From assembly GCA_963662155.1 (NCBI GenBank), contig OY759274.1, positions 19,363,060-19,427,059 of the forward strand: a stretch of 64,000 bases of DNA. Reading direction: 5' to 3'. The DNA comes from Lamellibrachia columna (taxonomy: Eukaryota > Annelida > Polychaeta > Sabellida > Siboglinidae). Made by a program: the position numbers and the translations under genes. The stretch's first letter is position 1; every line of letters begins with the position of its first letter. Below, piece by piece: positions 34,401 through 44,100 of the stretch. A model generated the notes under the pieces. It was not told the DNA's origin, did no database searches, and was given only the letters and a program-made list of their open reading frames with translations.

Positions 34401-35530
34401 CAGTCCACTGGCAAAGGGCGACTGAGTCAGCTTAAAAATTTGGAGAATATAAACAAGTTTCTTGAAATGTGAAATGCAGCAATCCAGGAAATCGGAACAT
34501 TGACACTAAATAGTTGTGTTGTCACATTGACCAGATGTCAGAAGTTACCGTGTGACTACTTCTTCCTTTTATCCAAGCAGTCTTATTGGGACTGGTTTCC
34601 TAGGCCCAACCAATGATGGTTTTATCTTCCACTAAGAACTTCTGAAGCTCAAGCTAAATGTTATATGTAATAAAAAAATTCCTGTAATGAAAATTTAATG
34701 ATGCAAAATTTTTCATTATGTGGCTCATTATAATTTCAGTTATCTTAATTTGTTCAGTATCATTGTGTAATGAATGCCTCTAAATCATTTTATTATTACC
34801 AGTTATAGCTCCTCCAACACTGGCCATTTCAGTTCCCTGTTATTGGTGCTTTGCACCACCTGTCACCCAGAGTGCTGTCACCAGAGTGCAGTCACCCAGA
34901 GTGCTGTCACCAGAGTGCGGTCACCGAGAGTGCTGTCACCAGAGTGCGGTCACCAAGAGTGCTGTCACCAGAGTGCGGTCACCCAAAGTGCTGTCACCAG
35001 AGTGTTGTCACCCAGAGTGCTCACCAAAGTGTGGTCACCCAGAGTGCAGTTAACCATAGTGTGGTTACTTAGAGTGCGGTCACCCAGAGTGCAGTCACCC
35101 AAAGTGCGGTCACCCAGAGTGCGATTACCCAGAGTGCTGTCAGTGTTATGTACTTAATACTCTCTCCCCCTGTGCTGTTAGGCAGCAGAGAACAATCAGT
35201 GACATCCAGTCCTACCTGCAGCCATCTTTCCAACTCTGTCTTAAGTTTCTGGCTTTGTGTTTCTCTCTTATATGAATACTAACAGACTGTGACCAACTGT
35301 TGCAGACCGAGACGACAACAGATGAGAGCCGCGTCCTGCCCGATGCCGCTGGTGACAGTATCACAGACGACCAACGGGCAAAGAAGATTCGTAACCTGAG
35401 GAAGAAGCTGCAGCAGATTGAGAAACTTAAACAGCAGCAGTTGGAAGGCAGGACCCTGGAGGTAAACCAGAGGGAGAAACTGAGTCGGGAGGCGGAGGTG
35501 TTACAGGAACTCAGTCAGTTACAGGTGTAA
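23947..35530 (+). CDS. EIF2A: Eukaryotic translation initiation factor 2A (eIF2A), middle part not located
   Basis: eIF2A is a single-chain factor that can deliver Met-tRNAi to the 40S subunit independently of the eIF2 trimer. A large exon (23947-25191, 415 codons) encodes the WD-type beta-propeller, and the last exon (35306-35530) encodes a basic helical C-terminus. Both joints are phase 0. The ATG at 23947 is chosen because MTCIAFHGQTGAWLNSGPPD aligns with the family N-terminus; no earlier in-frame ATG is visible. About 80 residues that human eIF2A has between these parts (a YRPPALR-type segment and a Lys-rich stretch) were not found in the 10 kb intron. They may be in an exon I missed, or lost. 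The intron holds several tandem arrays and transposon relics. Confidence 0.93.
25500..25630 (+). mobile_element. Deleted derivative of the THAP-carrying repeat
   Basis: The phrases caagctttgatgtaacgtca, gactttccattcattca and agatggcagc are shared in order with 16440-16510 and 16760-16772. The THAP-coding middle is absent, as in an internally deleted (MITE-like) derivative. Confidence 0.45.
26030..26690. repeat. About 300-bp direct duplication
   Basis: Two diverged copies (about 26040-26360 and 26360-26690) share ccaaaatgagtaaaccccga, agagtgggac and gatacagcaa-like phrases. They lie in the EIF2A intron. No coding potential is recognised. Confidence 0.7.
26959..27605 (-). pseudogene. Broken ORF of a transposon-associated protein family (function not named)
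   Basis: The minus-strand frame reads SATSHGKGVCEGDGGTLKRL, a TAA (27511-27513), then TSLQRPYNEQMTPRHLYEWA and further FVTRRYAGQWWLGCVLDTSA and VDPTIATGRTYQL, ending at TAG 26959. I recognise the SHGKGxxDGxGGxxKR ... SLQRPY ... TPxxLxxWA ... WWxGxV pattern from uncharacterised, TE-like invertebrate proteins but cannot name the enzyme. The internal stop and missing 5' part show it is dead. It lies antisense in the EIF2A intron. Confidence 0.55.
27757..28184. repeat. 24-bp tandem repeat
   Basis: About 18 copies of acacatggtagtcacaacaacatt split as acacatggtagtcacaac plus aacatt. The length is a multiple of three, so both strands look open. Confidence 0.93.
29030..30962. repeat. 37-bp tandem repeat, about 52 copies
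   Basis: The unit contains tggggcctgacaaacatgcc and tgaagacactcgaagtc. Copies with cgaagtc dominate left of about 30180 and copies with cgcagtc/cgcagcc dominate to the right; gaagac and gaaggc forms also cluster. It is in the EIF2A intron. The long open frames are artefacts. Confidence 0.95.
31421..31456. repeat. (TC)n microsatellite
   Basis: About 18 TC dinucleotides just upstream of the CR1-like relic. Confidence 0.9.
31495..32125 (+). mobile_element. 5'-truncated CR1-like LINE relic
   Basis: Broken frames encode [20 protein letters not shown], then ERIQRKATKMI, and further on TRRLRGGQIEVFKILNGYEN. These belong to the C-terminal part of a CR1-type reverse transcriptase. It ends with the family tail ccaatggcttccttgtccac. 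Frameshifts show it is dead. It lies in the EIF2A intron. Confidence 0.75.
32080..32760 (-). pseudogene. Decayed coding-like sequence, probably transposon-derived
   Basis: Minus-strand fragments such as EYLALLHPSGGDLAAFWVSY, VDLPELLPAEYRSTCLKNLY, SRIRKEEGDVDSVANILEKK and VDWHEFLKKEATSLIAF look like former protein sequence, in frames broken by stops. They resemble TE-like proteins of invertebrates, but the assignment is tentative. Confidence 0.3.
32770..34080. other. EIF2A intron, nothing firmly recognised
   Basis: A 62-codon plus frame (33271-33459) shows no known motif. I searched here and in 25.2-35.3 kb for the missing EIF2A middle exon by eye without success. Confidence 0.4.
34083..34272. 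repeat. 37-bp tandem repeat
   Basis: Five copies with catatatactgaaggttcac and atccaccaagtattggt, in the EIF2A intron. Confidence 0.9.
34860..35150. repeat. 14-15-bp minisatellite
   Basis: Units agtgctgtcacccag and agtgcggtcaccaag alternate, about 20 copies, ending about 155 bases before the EIF2A last exon. Confidence 0.88.
35306..35530 (+). CDS. EIF2A: EIF2A last exon (C-terminal helix)
   Basis: The acceptor ctgttgcag ends at 35305. The exon encodes TETTTDESRVLPDAAGDSIT, then RAKKIRNLRKKLQQIEKLKQ, and ends EVLQELSQLQV with TAA at 35528-35530. It matches the family end (KKIKNLKKKLKAIEQLKEQ...LLQELEDL). The stop overlaps a donor-like CAG/GTGTAA. The last 60 or so coding bases are the first unit of a 67-bp tandem array that continues to about 35745 in the 3' region. 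Confidence 0.9.
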   Translation, partial: TETTTDESRVLPDAAGDSITDDQRAKKIRNLRKKLQQIEKLKQQQLEGRTLEVNQREKLSREAEVLQELSQLQV

Positions 35531-35745
35531 CAACTGAGTCGGGAGACAGAGGTGTTACAGGAACTCAGTCAGTTACAAATGTAACAACCGAGTCGGGAGA
35601 CAGAGGTGTTACAGGAACTCAGTCAGTTACAAATGTAACAACTGAGTTGGGAGGCAGAGGTGTAACTTACAGGAACTCAGTCAGTTACAGATGTAACAAC
35701 AGAGTCGGGAGGCAGACATGTTACACGAACTCGGTTACAAATGTA
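35460..35745. repeat. 67-bp repeat of the end of the EIF2A coding sequence
   Basis: The first unit is coding (AACTGAGTCGGGAGGCGGAG to the stop) and four further diverged units follow in the 3' region, each with gttacaggaactcagtcagt. Confidence 0.92.
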
Positions 35746-35809
35746 ATAACTGTTAAAATACTACAGCTGTTTGACGGCTAATGTAATTATGGGGTGTGTC
35801 AGTTATAGC

Positions 35810-35813
<4 letters not shown>

Positions 35814-35876
<63 letters not shown>

Positions 35877-35886
35877 CACACACACA
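35814..35886. repeat. (TA)n(CA)n microsatellite
   Basis: About 55 bases of TA followed by a short CA run. Confidence 0.92.
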
Positions 35887-36024
35887 TTGTTTGACCAGTT
35901 ATGGAACTGCAGGAATGAGTTGGGCACTGGGTAGATGTGTGAAAAGGAAAACAGTTCTCATCTGGAAATAACTTGACTTTTGTGATTTTCAAGGAAGTGT
36001 TTTATTTTGCTTCATGTCATAGTA

Positions 36025-36069
36025 CATGCTGTACATGCTGTACATGCTGTACATGCTGTACATGCTGTA
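36025..36069. repeat. 9-bp tandem repeat
   Basis: About five copies of tacatgctg. Confidence 0.85.
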
Positions 36070-36804
36070 ATGTAATTGTTGGTGTTAATTGTAGTGACAC
36101 TCTGCAGAATTTATAACAAATTAGAAATGTGTGCCTTCATTTTACTGTAGCTTCTACCATTGTCTTGTCCGAGTTAAATAGTCATGCACACAAATATACA
36201 CAGACACACATGCACTCATAGATATTGAACAAGTAACCATTTATCAGTGTTTTGTAAGAAATTACATTATGTCTGTGATATCTATCTAGATGACTACTAT
36301 GTCTGTGATATCTGATGAGTGTCATAGATGACTACCATCAAAAATTACTACTTAAATTAAAAACCCATAGTATCAAAGATGGCATAATTGACTGGACAGA
36401 ACAATGGCCGACTGAAGAAAACGTACATTTTATTATAACATTCTCAAACTCAAAATATATACAATGCGTGCAAACTTCTTTTTCGTTTTTGAAGGAGCAC
36501 ATGTTCTCCTGTGTAACTGACTCTGTGGAACTCACCAATGAACCTGCGCAGTTGCACAGGTTGCCAAGTTGCTCAAACAACATGCTATGATATGTATACA
36601 AAACTAAACAACATGTCAATGAAGAAAACATACAAGGAATCGGAAAACAACACAACAAATGTGTCATTGTGGGTGCGTGATCTCCAATTGTTAAGTTTAT
36701 GTTCAAATCTATAATTTGTAAATTGTCTAAGTAGTATGTGTAAATAGTCTTAAGTAATATGTGCACATTGTGCAAACAGTCTAAGTAATATGTATGGTTG
36801 GTTA

Positions 36805-36810
36805 AATAAA
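36805..36810 (+). terminator. Possible polyadenylation signal for EIF2A
   Basis: AATAAA occurs here (gttaaataaacaag), and again at 36981-36986, about 1.3 kb after the EIF2A stop. No nearer clear signal was noted, so a long 3' UTR including the 67-bp repeats is implied. Confidence 0.3.
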
Positions 36811-37179
36811 CAAGTGTCAGAGTTCTGTCAATTTGCTAGATCTGTTTACATCTGGATTATTTACACATTAAAATGCATATTTGTTAGAAATTACCCAACA
36901 TCAGGCTTATAATCTTTTATTACATTATGTTGCATTTTGATGTAATGGCACCAAGGGGTCATTTGGAAGAAATGCCAAACAATAAAATGTAAGCTTCTAA
37001 CTATGATGGTGCCTTCTTTAATAATTTCATTGTTGTTGGCTATTTAAGCCAAGAACACAACAAAGAATGATTTCATTTGTTTTTTCTCTCTACTACTTTT
37101 TTCCACCAGTTATAAATTTAAATCTTGATATTTCAACTGAACCCAAACTTTAAATAACATGCTCACTATATGTTGTAAA

Positions 37180-37585
37180 ACACTAGCAGTACATGCAGCA
37201 TTGTGTTCACTGCAAGGTGAATACAGATGACAACACTAGCAATACATGTAGCATTGTGTTCACCTTGTGTTCACTGCATGGTGAATACAGATGACAAAAC
37301 TAACAATACATGCAGCATTGTGTTCACCTTGTGTTCACTGCAAGGTGAATACAGATGACAATACTAGCAGTACATGCAGCATTGTGTTCATATTGTGTTA
37401 AATGCATGGTGAATACAGATGACAACACTAGCAGGACATGCAGCATTGTGTTCACTGCATGGCGAATACAGATGACAACACTAGCAATGCATGCAGCATT
37501 GTGTTCACTGCATGGTGAATACAGATGACAACACTAGCAATACATGCAGCATTGTGTTCACTGCATGGTGAATACAGATGACAAC
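37180..37585. repeat. 53-65-bp tandem repeat between EIF2A and BBS7
   Basis: About seven copies with acatgcagcattgtgttcac and tgcatggtgaatacagatga. A related phrase recurs at 38840-38870. Confidence 0.88.
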
Positions 37586-37800
37586 TGGCATGACTACATC
37601 GTGTGCAAAACAACATCTACAATATTCAGTGCTATGTTGCATATTATAGCAATGTCAACACTTGCAGATATCAAACATTATGCATTTGACTAAATTATTG
37701 ATGAATGCAGTAAATTTACTACATTTGAAGAACTATGTAAATTAGCCTAAGATATTTTACCAGTTCATGCAAATACTTCTTGATGTAATTTACCATATAT

Positions 37801-37806
37801 TTTATT
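37801..37806 (-). terminator. Candidate polyadenylation signal of BBS7
   Basis: AATAAA on the minus strand lies about 170 bases after the BBS7 stop codon, the first such hexamer downstream. Confidence 0.5.
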
Positions 37807-37974
37807 TGACTAGTTTATACAGTTTGAAATAACAACATAGACCCATACACATTAAGATCAAGGTTTAAACCTAATTACTTAACATATAACAAATGGCGAT
37901 GGCTCATCATAAAGTGCAGGTGAGATTCAAATATAAGAACATATTGTTGTAGCTGTACATGGTAATGTTGTGAT

Positions 37975-38108
37975 TTAAGCGTTGTTGAAAAATTCAATGA
38001 GATTTGGGAGGTCGTAGTTGTCAAGGGCTGACAGCAACATTGGCACTTTGCTCTTGACATTCTGACCTCTGAACTTGTACTTGTCAATATACAAATCAGT
38101 AACCATCC
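37975..38108 (-). CDS. BBS7: BBS7 last exon
   Basis: The exon reads [20 protein letters not shown] then [20 protein letters not shown] and NNA with TAA at 37975-37977, matching the BBS7 C-terminus. The acceptor cttgttgcag/GGATGG is the proximal unit of a 37-bp array of about 15-16 copies. Confidence 0.96.
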
Positions 38109-41100
38109 CTGCAACAAGAACATTCAAACAGATCAGTAACCATCCCTGCAACAAGAACATTAAAACAGATCAGTAACCATCCCTGCAACAAGAACATTCA
38201 AACAGATCAGTAACTATCCCTGCAACAAGAACATTCAAACAGATCAGTAACCATCCCTGCAACAAGAACATTCAAACAGATCAGTAACCATCCCTGCAAC
38301 AAGAACATTCAAACAGATCAGTAACCATCCCTGCAACAAGAACATTCAAACAGATCAGTAACCATCCCTGCAACAAGAACATTCAAACAGATCAGTAACC
38401 ATCCCTGCAACAAGAACATTCAAACAGATCAGTAACCATCCCTGCAACAAGAACATTCAAACAGATCAGTAACCATCCCTGCAACAAGAACATTCAAACA
38501 GATCAGTAACCATCCCTGCAACAAGAACATTCAAACAGATCAGTAACCATCCCTGCAACAAGAACATTCAAACAGATCAGTAACCATCCCTGCAACAAGA
38601 ACATTCAAACAGATCAGTAACCATCCCTGCAACAAGAACATTCAAACAGATCAGTAACCATCCCTGCAACAAGAATAATGGACAACAATTTTTAACCAAT
38701 CGGAAATATATGTAAATGTATTAGTACCTGCCTATTGCTGTCTGGCAATGTATGTAAATGTTATTAATATGTTGATATCAACAGGTACATTACTGAAACC
38801 TTGAAATTAGCAATGTATGGTAGATGTCATTACATTGTATTCACCTTGTGTTCACTGCATGGTGTCTGGATAATATGAAACACTAAGTGTTTCAAGCCTG
38901 TCACTCAATGTATGGTAGATGTCATTAGAGGTAGAACTGTGTCTGGACAATACCAAACAGTAAGTGTTTCAAGCCTGTCACTCAATGCTGCAAGTCCACC
39001 ATGCAACACAAAATATATGAAAATAATGACAAAATGGCCTACACAGACTGACAGTCTTAAATACAATGATGCACATATGTGCTACCATTCTCGTAGAAGA
39101 GAATCAGTGTGGAACCAATGCAGGAATTGTGAACATGAATCATGTAACGCCACCACAAGATACAGATCAATCTGGCATGATGGCCAATTTGGAACATGGC
39201 CAGCCTACTGCCTGAGCTAGAGTCTACCACTGCAATAGTTGAGAAGTGCACTGACCATAGACCCTCTCGAGGTGACAGGGCTGTTTCTTGAACTGTTCCT
39301 GTAGCTTGTCGTGCTCCTCGAGGATCTGACGGTACTCGGGCGACATGAACGAGATGTCTGACTCATGAACCTGCAGCTCCTGGGAACAGAGAAGTCTCTT
39401 AAGTTACCACTATGATCTTCATTACTTACATAACATTATTTATTACTATTAATTATTTATTTATTATAATTAATTTATGTATTATCATTTATGTATTTAT
39501 TACTATGATTTTTAACAGTTTTTACACGTTTGTTAATTTTAACTATTTACATAGACAAGACATTTTACTCATAATAATTGCAGATTTGTGCACATTAGCA
39601 GTTTAAATGTGCATGATTTTAAGACAATACAAATTAAAATTTAAATGTATAATCCACAGTACAACATCCCAGAACATGAGGTGCCATATCAGAAATGTAT
39701 TATTATAATTATTGAACAGGTTAAAAGGCTGTACTTTGAGGGCATCGATGAGCTGTACTTTCTTGGCCAGAAGCAGCTGATACTCCAACTTGGGGTGGAT
39801 CATGCGCAGTGTGTAGGGAATCGACTCATCGTTGATCTCTGCAAGTTAACAGTAAGTCTATGTAAAGTGAACAGTAAGTCTATGTAAAGTGAACAGTAAG
39901 TCTATATAAAGCTATGTTCTCTGTGGAAAGTTACAGAGCTATTTGTATACAATGTTGCTTGTAGAATGAGGAGTTGCACCATGTAAGTGAGAGGGTGGAG
40001 TGGGCTGGGTCGACTGTGGACTGGCACCATGCAAGTGAGAGGGTGGAGTGGGCTGGGTCGACTGTAGACTGTGGACTGGCACCATGTAAGTGAGAGGGTG
40101 GAGTAGGCTGGGTCGACTGTAGACTGTGGGCTGGCACCATGTAAGTGAGAGGGTGGAGTAGGCTGGGTCGACTGTAGACTGTGGACTGGCACCGTGTAAG
40201 TGAGAGGGTGGAGTGGGCTGGGTCGACTGTGGACTGTGGCTGGCACCATGCAAGTGAGAGGGTGGAGTGGGCTGGATCGACTGTGGACTGTGGACTGGCA
40301 CCATGTAAGTGAGAGGGTGGAGTGGGCTGGGTCGACTGTGGACTGGCACCATGTAAGTGAGAGGGTGGAGTGGGCTGGGTCGACTGTGGACTGGCACCAT
40401 GTAAGTGAGAGGGTGGAGTAGGCTGGGTCGACTGTAGACTGTGGACTAGCACCATGTAAGTGAGAGGGTGGAGTAGGCTGGGTCGACTGTAGACTGTGGA
40501 CTGGCACCGTGTAAGTGAGAGGGTGGAGTGGGCTGGGTCGACTGTGGACTGTGGCTGGCACCATGCAAGTGAGAGGGTGGAGTGGGCTGGATCGACTGTG
40601 GACTGTGGACTGGCACCATGTAAGTGAGAGGGTGGAGTGGGCTGGGTCGACTGTGGACTGGCACCATGTAAGTGAGAGGGTGGAGTGGGCTGGGTCGACT
40701 GTGGACTGGCACCATGTAAGTGAGAGGGTGGAGTGGGCTGGATCGACTGTGGACTGTGGCTGGCACCATGTGAGAGGGTGGAGTGGGCTGGGTCGACTGT
40801 GGACTGGCACCATGTAAGTGAGAGGGTGGAGTGGGCTGGGTCGACTGTGGACTGGCACCATGTAAGTGAGAAGGTGGAGTGGGCTGGGTCGACTGGACTG
40901 GCACCATGTAAGTGAGAGGGTGGAGTGGACTGTGGACTGGCACCATGCAAGTGAGAGGGTGGAGTGGGCTGGGTCGACTATGGACTGACATCTTCACACC
41001 ATGAGAACATTAAACATATTACCTGATGCTTCAGTTGCCAGGATCGTCTTAAATCGTGCAATAATTTACAAGCTTTAAGAAGAATTTGTCAGTCTTTTTT

Positions 41101-44100
41101 CATAAGTAACCTAAATTACTTCATAGTCAGAATGGAGACAGGTCATTGTCGATAGAAACTTACCATAGGATATATCGAGTCTGATGTCATTGTTGATACA
41201 AACTTACCGTTGATATATCATGTCTGATATCACTGTCGATACAAACTTACCATATGATATATTGAGTCTGATGTCACTGTCGATACAAACTTACTGTAGG
41301 ATATATCGAGTCTGATGTCATTGTCGATACAAACTTACCACAGGATATATCGAGTCTGATGTCACTGTTCATACAAACTTACCGTACGATATATCGAGTC
41401 TGATGTAATTGTTGATACAAATTTACCGTAGGATATATCGAGTCTGATGTCATTGTTGATACAAACTTACCGTAGGATATATCGAGTCTGATCTTCTTCT
41501 TGGTGGCTTCCTTGGTGAGGACATCCTTGAGGATGGAGATGGTGGAGATGTTGTCCGAGCGGAAGACAGCTTCACCCTTCTTGTACTTACACTCCAGCAG
41601 AGTGCCCAGGAAGGTAGACATGAAGTTGAATGTGACACTGTCTCCGGCCGGCGTCCGGTCAGGTAACTCAGGCAGAGAGAAGGTGACCCAGGAGTGGACT
41701 TCGGCTAGACTGAAGTTACCGGTCAGTGTGAGGGTGTTGAATGGTCTACAACATGCGCCACATGCGGCATTAACAACAGAAGGTTTCACCAACAATGGAA
41801 CAGAGCTATACAGATTACTTTTGATAAATATTTTTTTCATGAATACTGTACCTTTGCTAACTATTTTTCCATGAATACGCCGTAGTGCATTACAACAAAC
41901 CAATATTGCTCTTACATACATACATATACATACATATCCTCTTCGGTCTTCAGGCAAAGTCTGCCTATGTACCGCTCTTGGCTAGCATTAGTTTGGCTTT
42001 GTAGTCATATTTGACTGCTTTGTTTCGCCAGTGTTTGTCGAGTTGATTTTTTAGCGTATTTACTGACAATGCAGTGACGACGGTGTCCGGAAGTGAATTC
42101 CATATATTAATGACTCTCTGGCTAAAGAAATGCCTCTTTAATTCCCGTTTACTCCGGTCCTTGAACAACTTTAGAGAATGACCCCGTGTGCCTTCGTACA
42201 AGTCTTTGTTAAACATATCGTGCGAAAAGGTAAAAATGCCATGCAAGTATTTATACACATCGATAACATCTCCTCGTAAAAGACGATAGGTCAGTGTTGG
42301 TAAATTTAACACCTTTAGTCTAGATTCATAATCTAAATGTCTCAGTACTGGGACCATCCGTGTAGCTCTTCTCTGGACAGCCTCCACAGCATCAATATCA
42401 TGCTGATACTGCGGTGACCAGACTACCACACCGTATTCCAAAGTAGGACGGACTAGTCCCTTATATAGATGAAGAAAGGTTGTCCTATCCAGGTATTGAT
42501 ATGTTCGTCGTATTACACCCAGCAATCTATTTGTGTTCGTGTACCTGTTGTGTAAATTTTAACTGGTCATCAACTTGGATGCCCAGGTCTTTCTCTACAT
42601 GGCTACACTCCAGAGGATTTGCACCTGTTGCTGTTGTCAAAGTATAGGTAAATTCTGGGTGCCCATGTCCAATTCTTGTTGCCTGTTTTCAGAGCACATT
42701 AGTTTGTGGCTAGTAAATTTCTAAGTTTCTAATTTCACCTGCTGAATGAACTATGGCACTTTTACTCAGTGAATACTGAACATAAATTATGTACATCTCA
42801 TAGAGAAGAACAATAAAATATATTAGAAAGGATTATGAAAAGTAGAAAAAAGCTTGAATATTTCTTGGAATTCACAGCATGCAGTTGTCTATTGGTCTGA
42901 CTGTGCCACAGAAACATTGATTAGAAATCAGTAAATGAGGCACTCATCAGCAAAATGGAGTTGAACAACAAAATCATATAAATTGAGTTGATATTGTTGG
43001 ATGTAAAGTGTGCGATAAAACATGTTATGCGCCATGCTACTGAATGATGAAATAAAGGTTTTTCATCGCTAACAACGTGCGACAGAAAACATGATTTATT
43101 TAGAAATGCACAATTGGTATATAATGTGTTTTACAGTAAATGTTTCAAATGATGCCCTATGTAGGAGGGACCTGTACAAGAGAGACCTGTATGATACGAG
43201 GACCTGTACGATACGAGAGGGATCTGTATGATACGAGAAGGACCTGTACTATACAAGAGGGACCAGTATGCGAATCAACTGTATGAGAGGGACCTGTACG
43301 AGAGGGACCTGTACGAGAGGGACCTGTACGAGAGGGACCTGTACGAGAGGGACCTGTACGAGAGGGAACTGTACGAGAGGGAACTGTACGAGAGGGAACT
43401 GTACGAGAGGGACCTGTACGAGAGGGACCTGTACGAGAGGGAACTGTACGAGAGGGACCTGTACGAGAGGGACCTGTACGAGAGGGAACTGTACGAGAGG
43501 GACCTGTACGAGAGGGAACTGTACGAGAGGGAACTGTACGAGAGGGACCTGTACGAGAGGGAACTGTACGAGAGGGACCTGTACGAGAGGGACCTGTACG
43601 AGAGGGACCTGTACGAGAGGGACCTGTACGAGAGGGAACTGTACGAGAGGGAACTGTACGAGAGGGACCTGTACGAGAGGGAACTGTACGAGAGGGACCT
43701 GTATGAGAGGGAACTGTATGATGTCACCTGTCATGGTCGAAGGCATGAGCTCGTTGGTGCAGGGACATGGGTTTGATCTGGTAGCGTCGGAGCTGGCAAG
43801 TCTTGGGCTGTAGGCGTGGGGTGATGTATGCCTGCAGGGTGCCGTACTGGCCCTCGATCGACCGAATCTTCACTTCAAGTCGCGTTGTGTTGGCCTGACA
43901 CCTGGCAGGAGCAAATTGAACTGATGTATGACATATGAATGCTTAAAGTTGAGTCAACATGCGACCAGGATGCAGTTTGATCGACCTGTGTAAACTGTAC
44001 ATCACATGAAATAGAACTGAACCTATTTGGAAGCAACGTTGTGTGCGATATGAAACCGCCTTGATCTTTTTTAATGTTGTAGCCATTGTTTTGTCATGGT

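Noticed and set aside
43228..43813. Pentapeptide-repeat-like protein (YERDL repeats)
   Set aside because: A 15-bp array translated; not the pentapeptide-repeat family, and it lies in a BBS7 intron.
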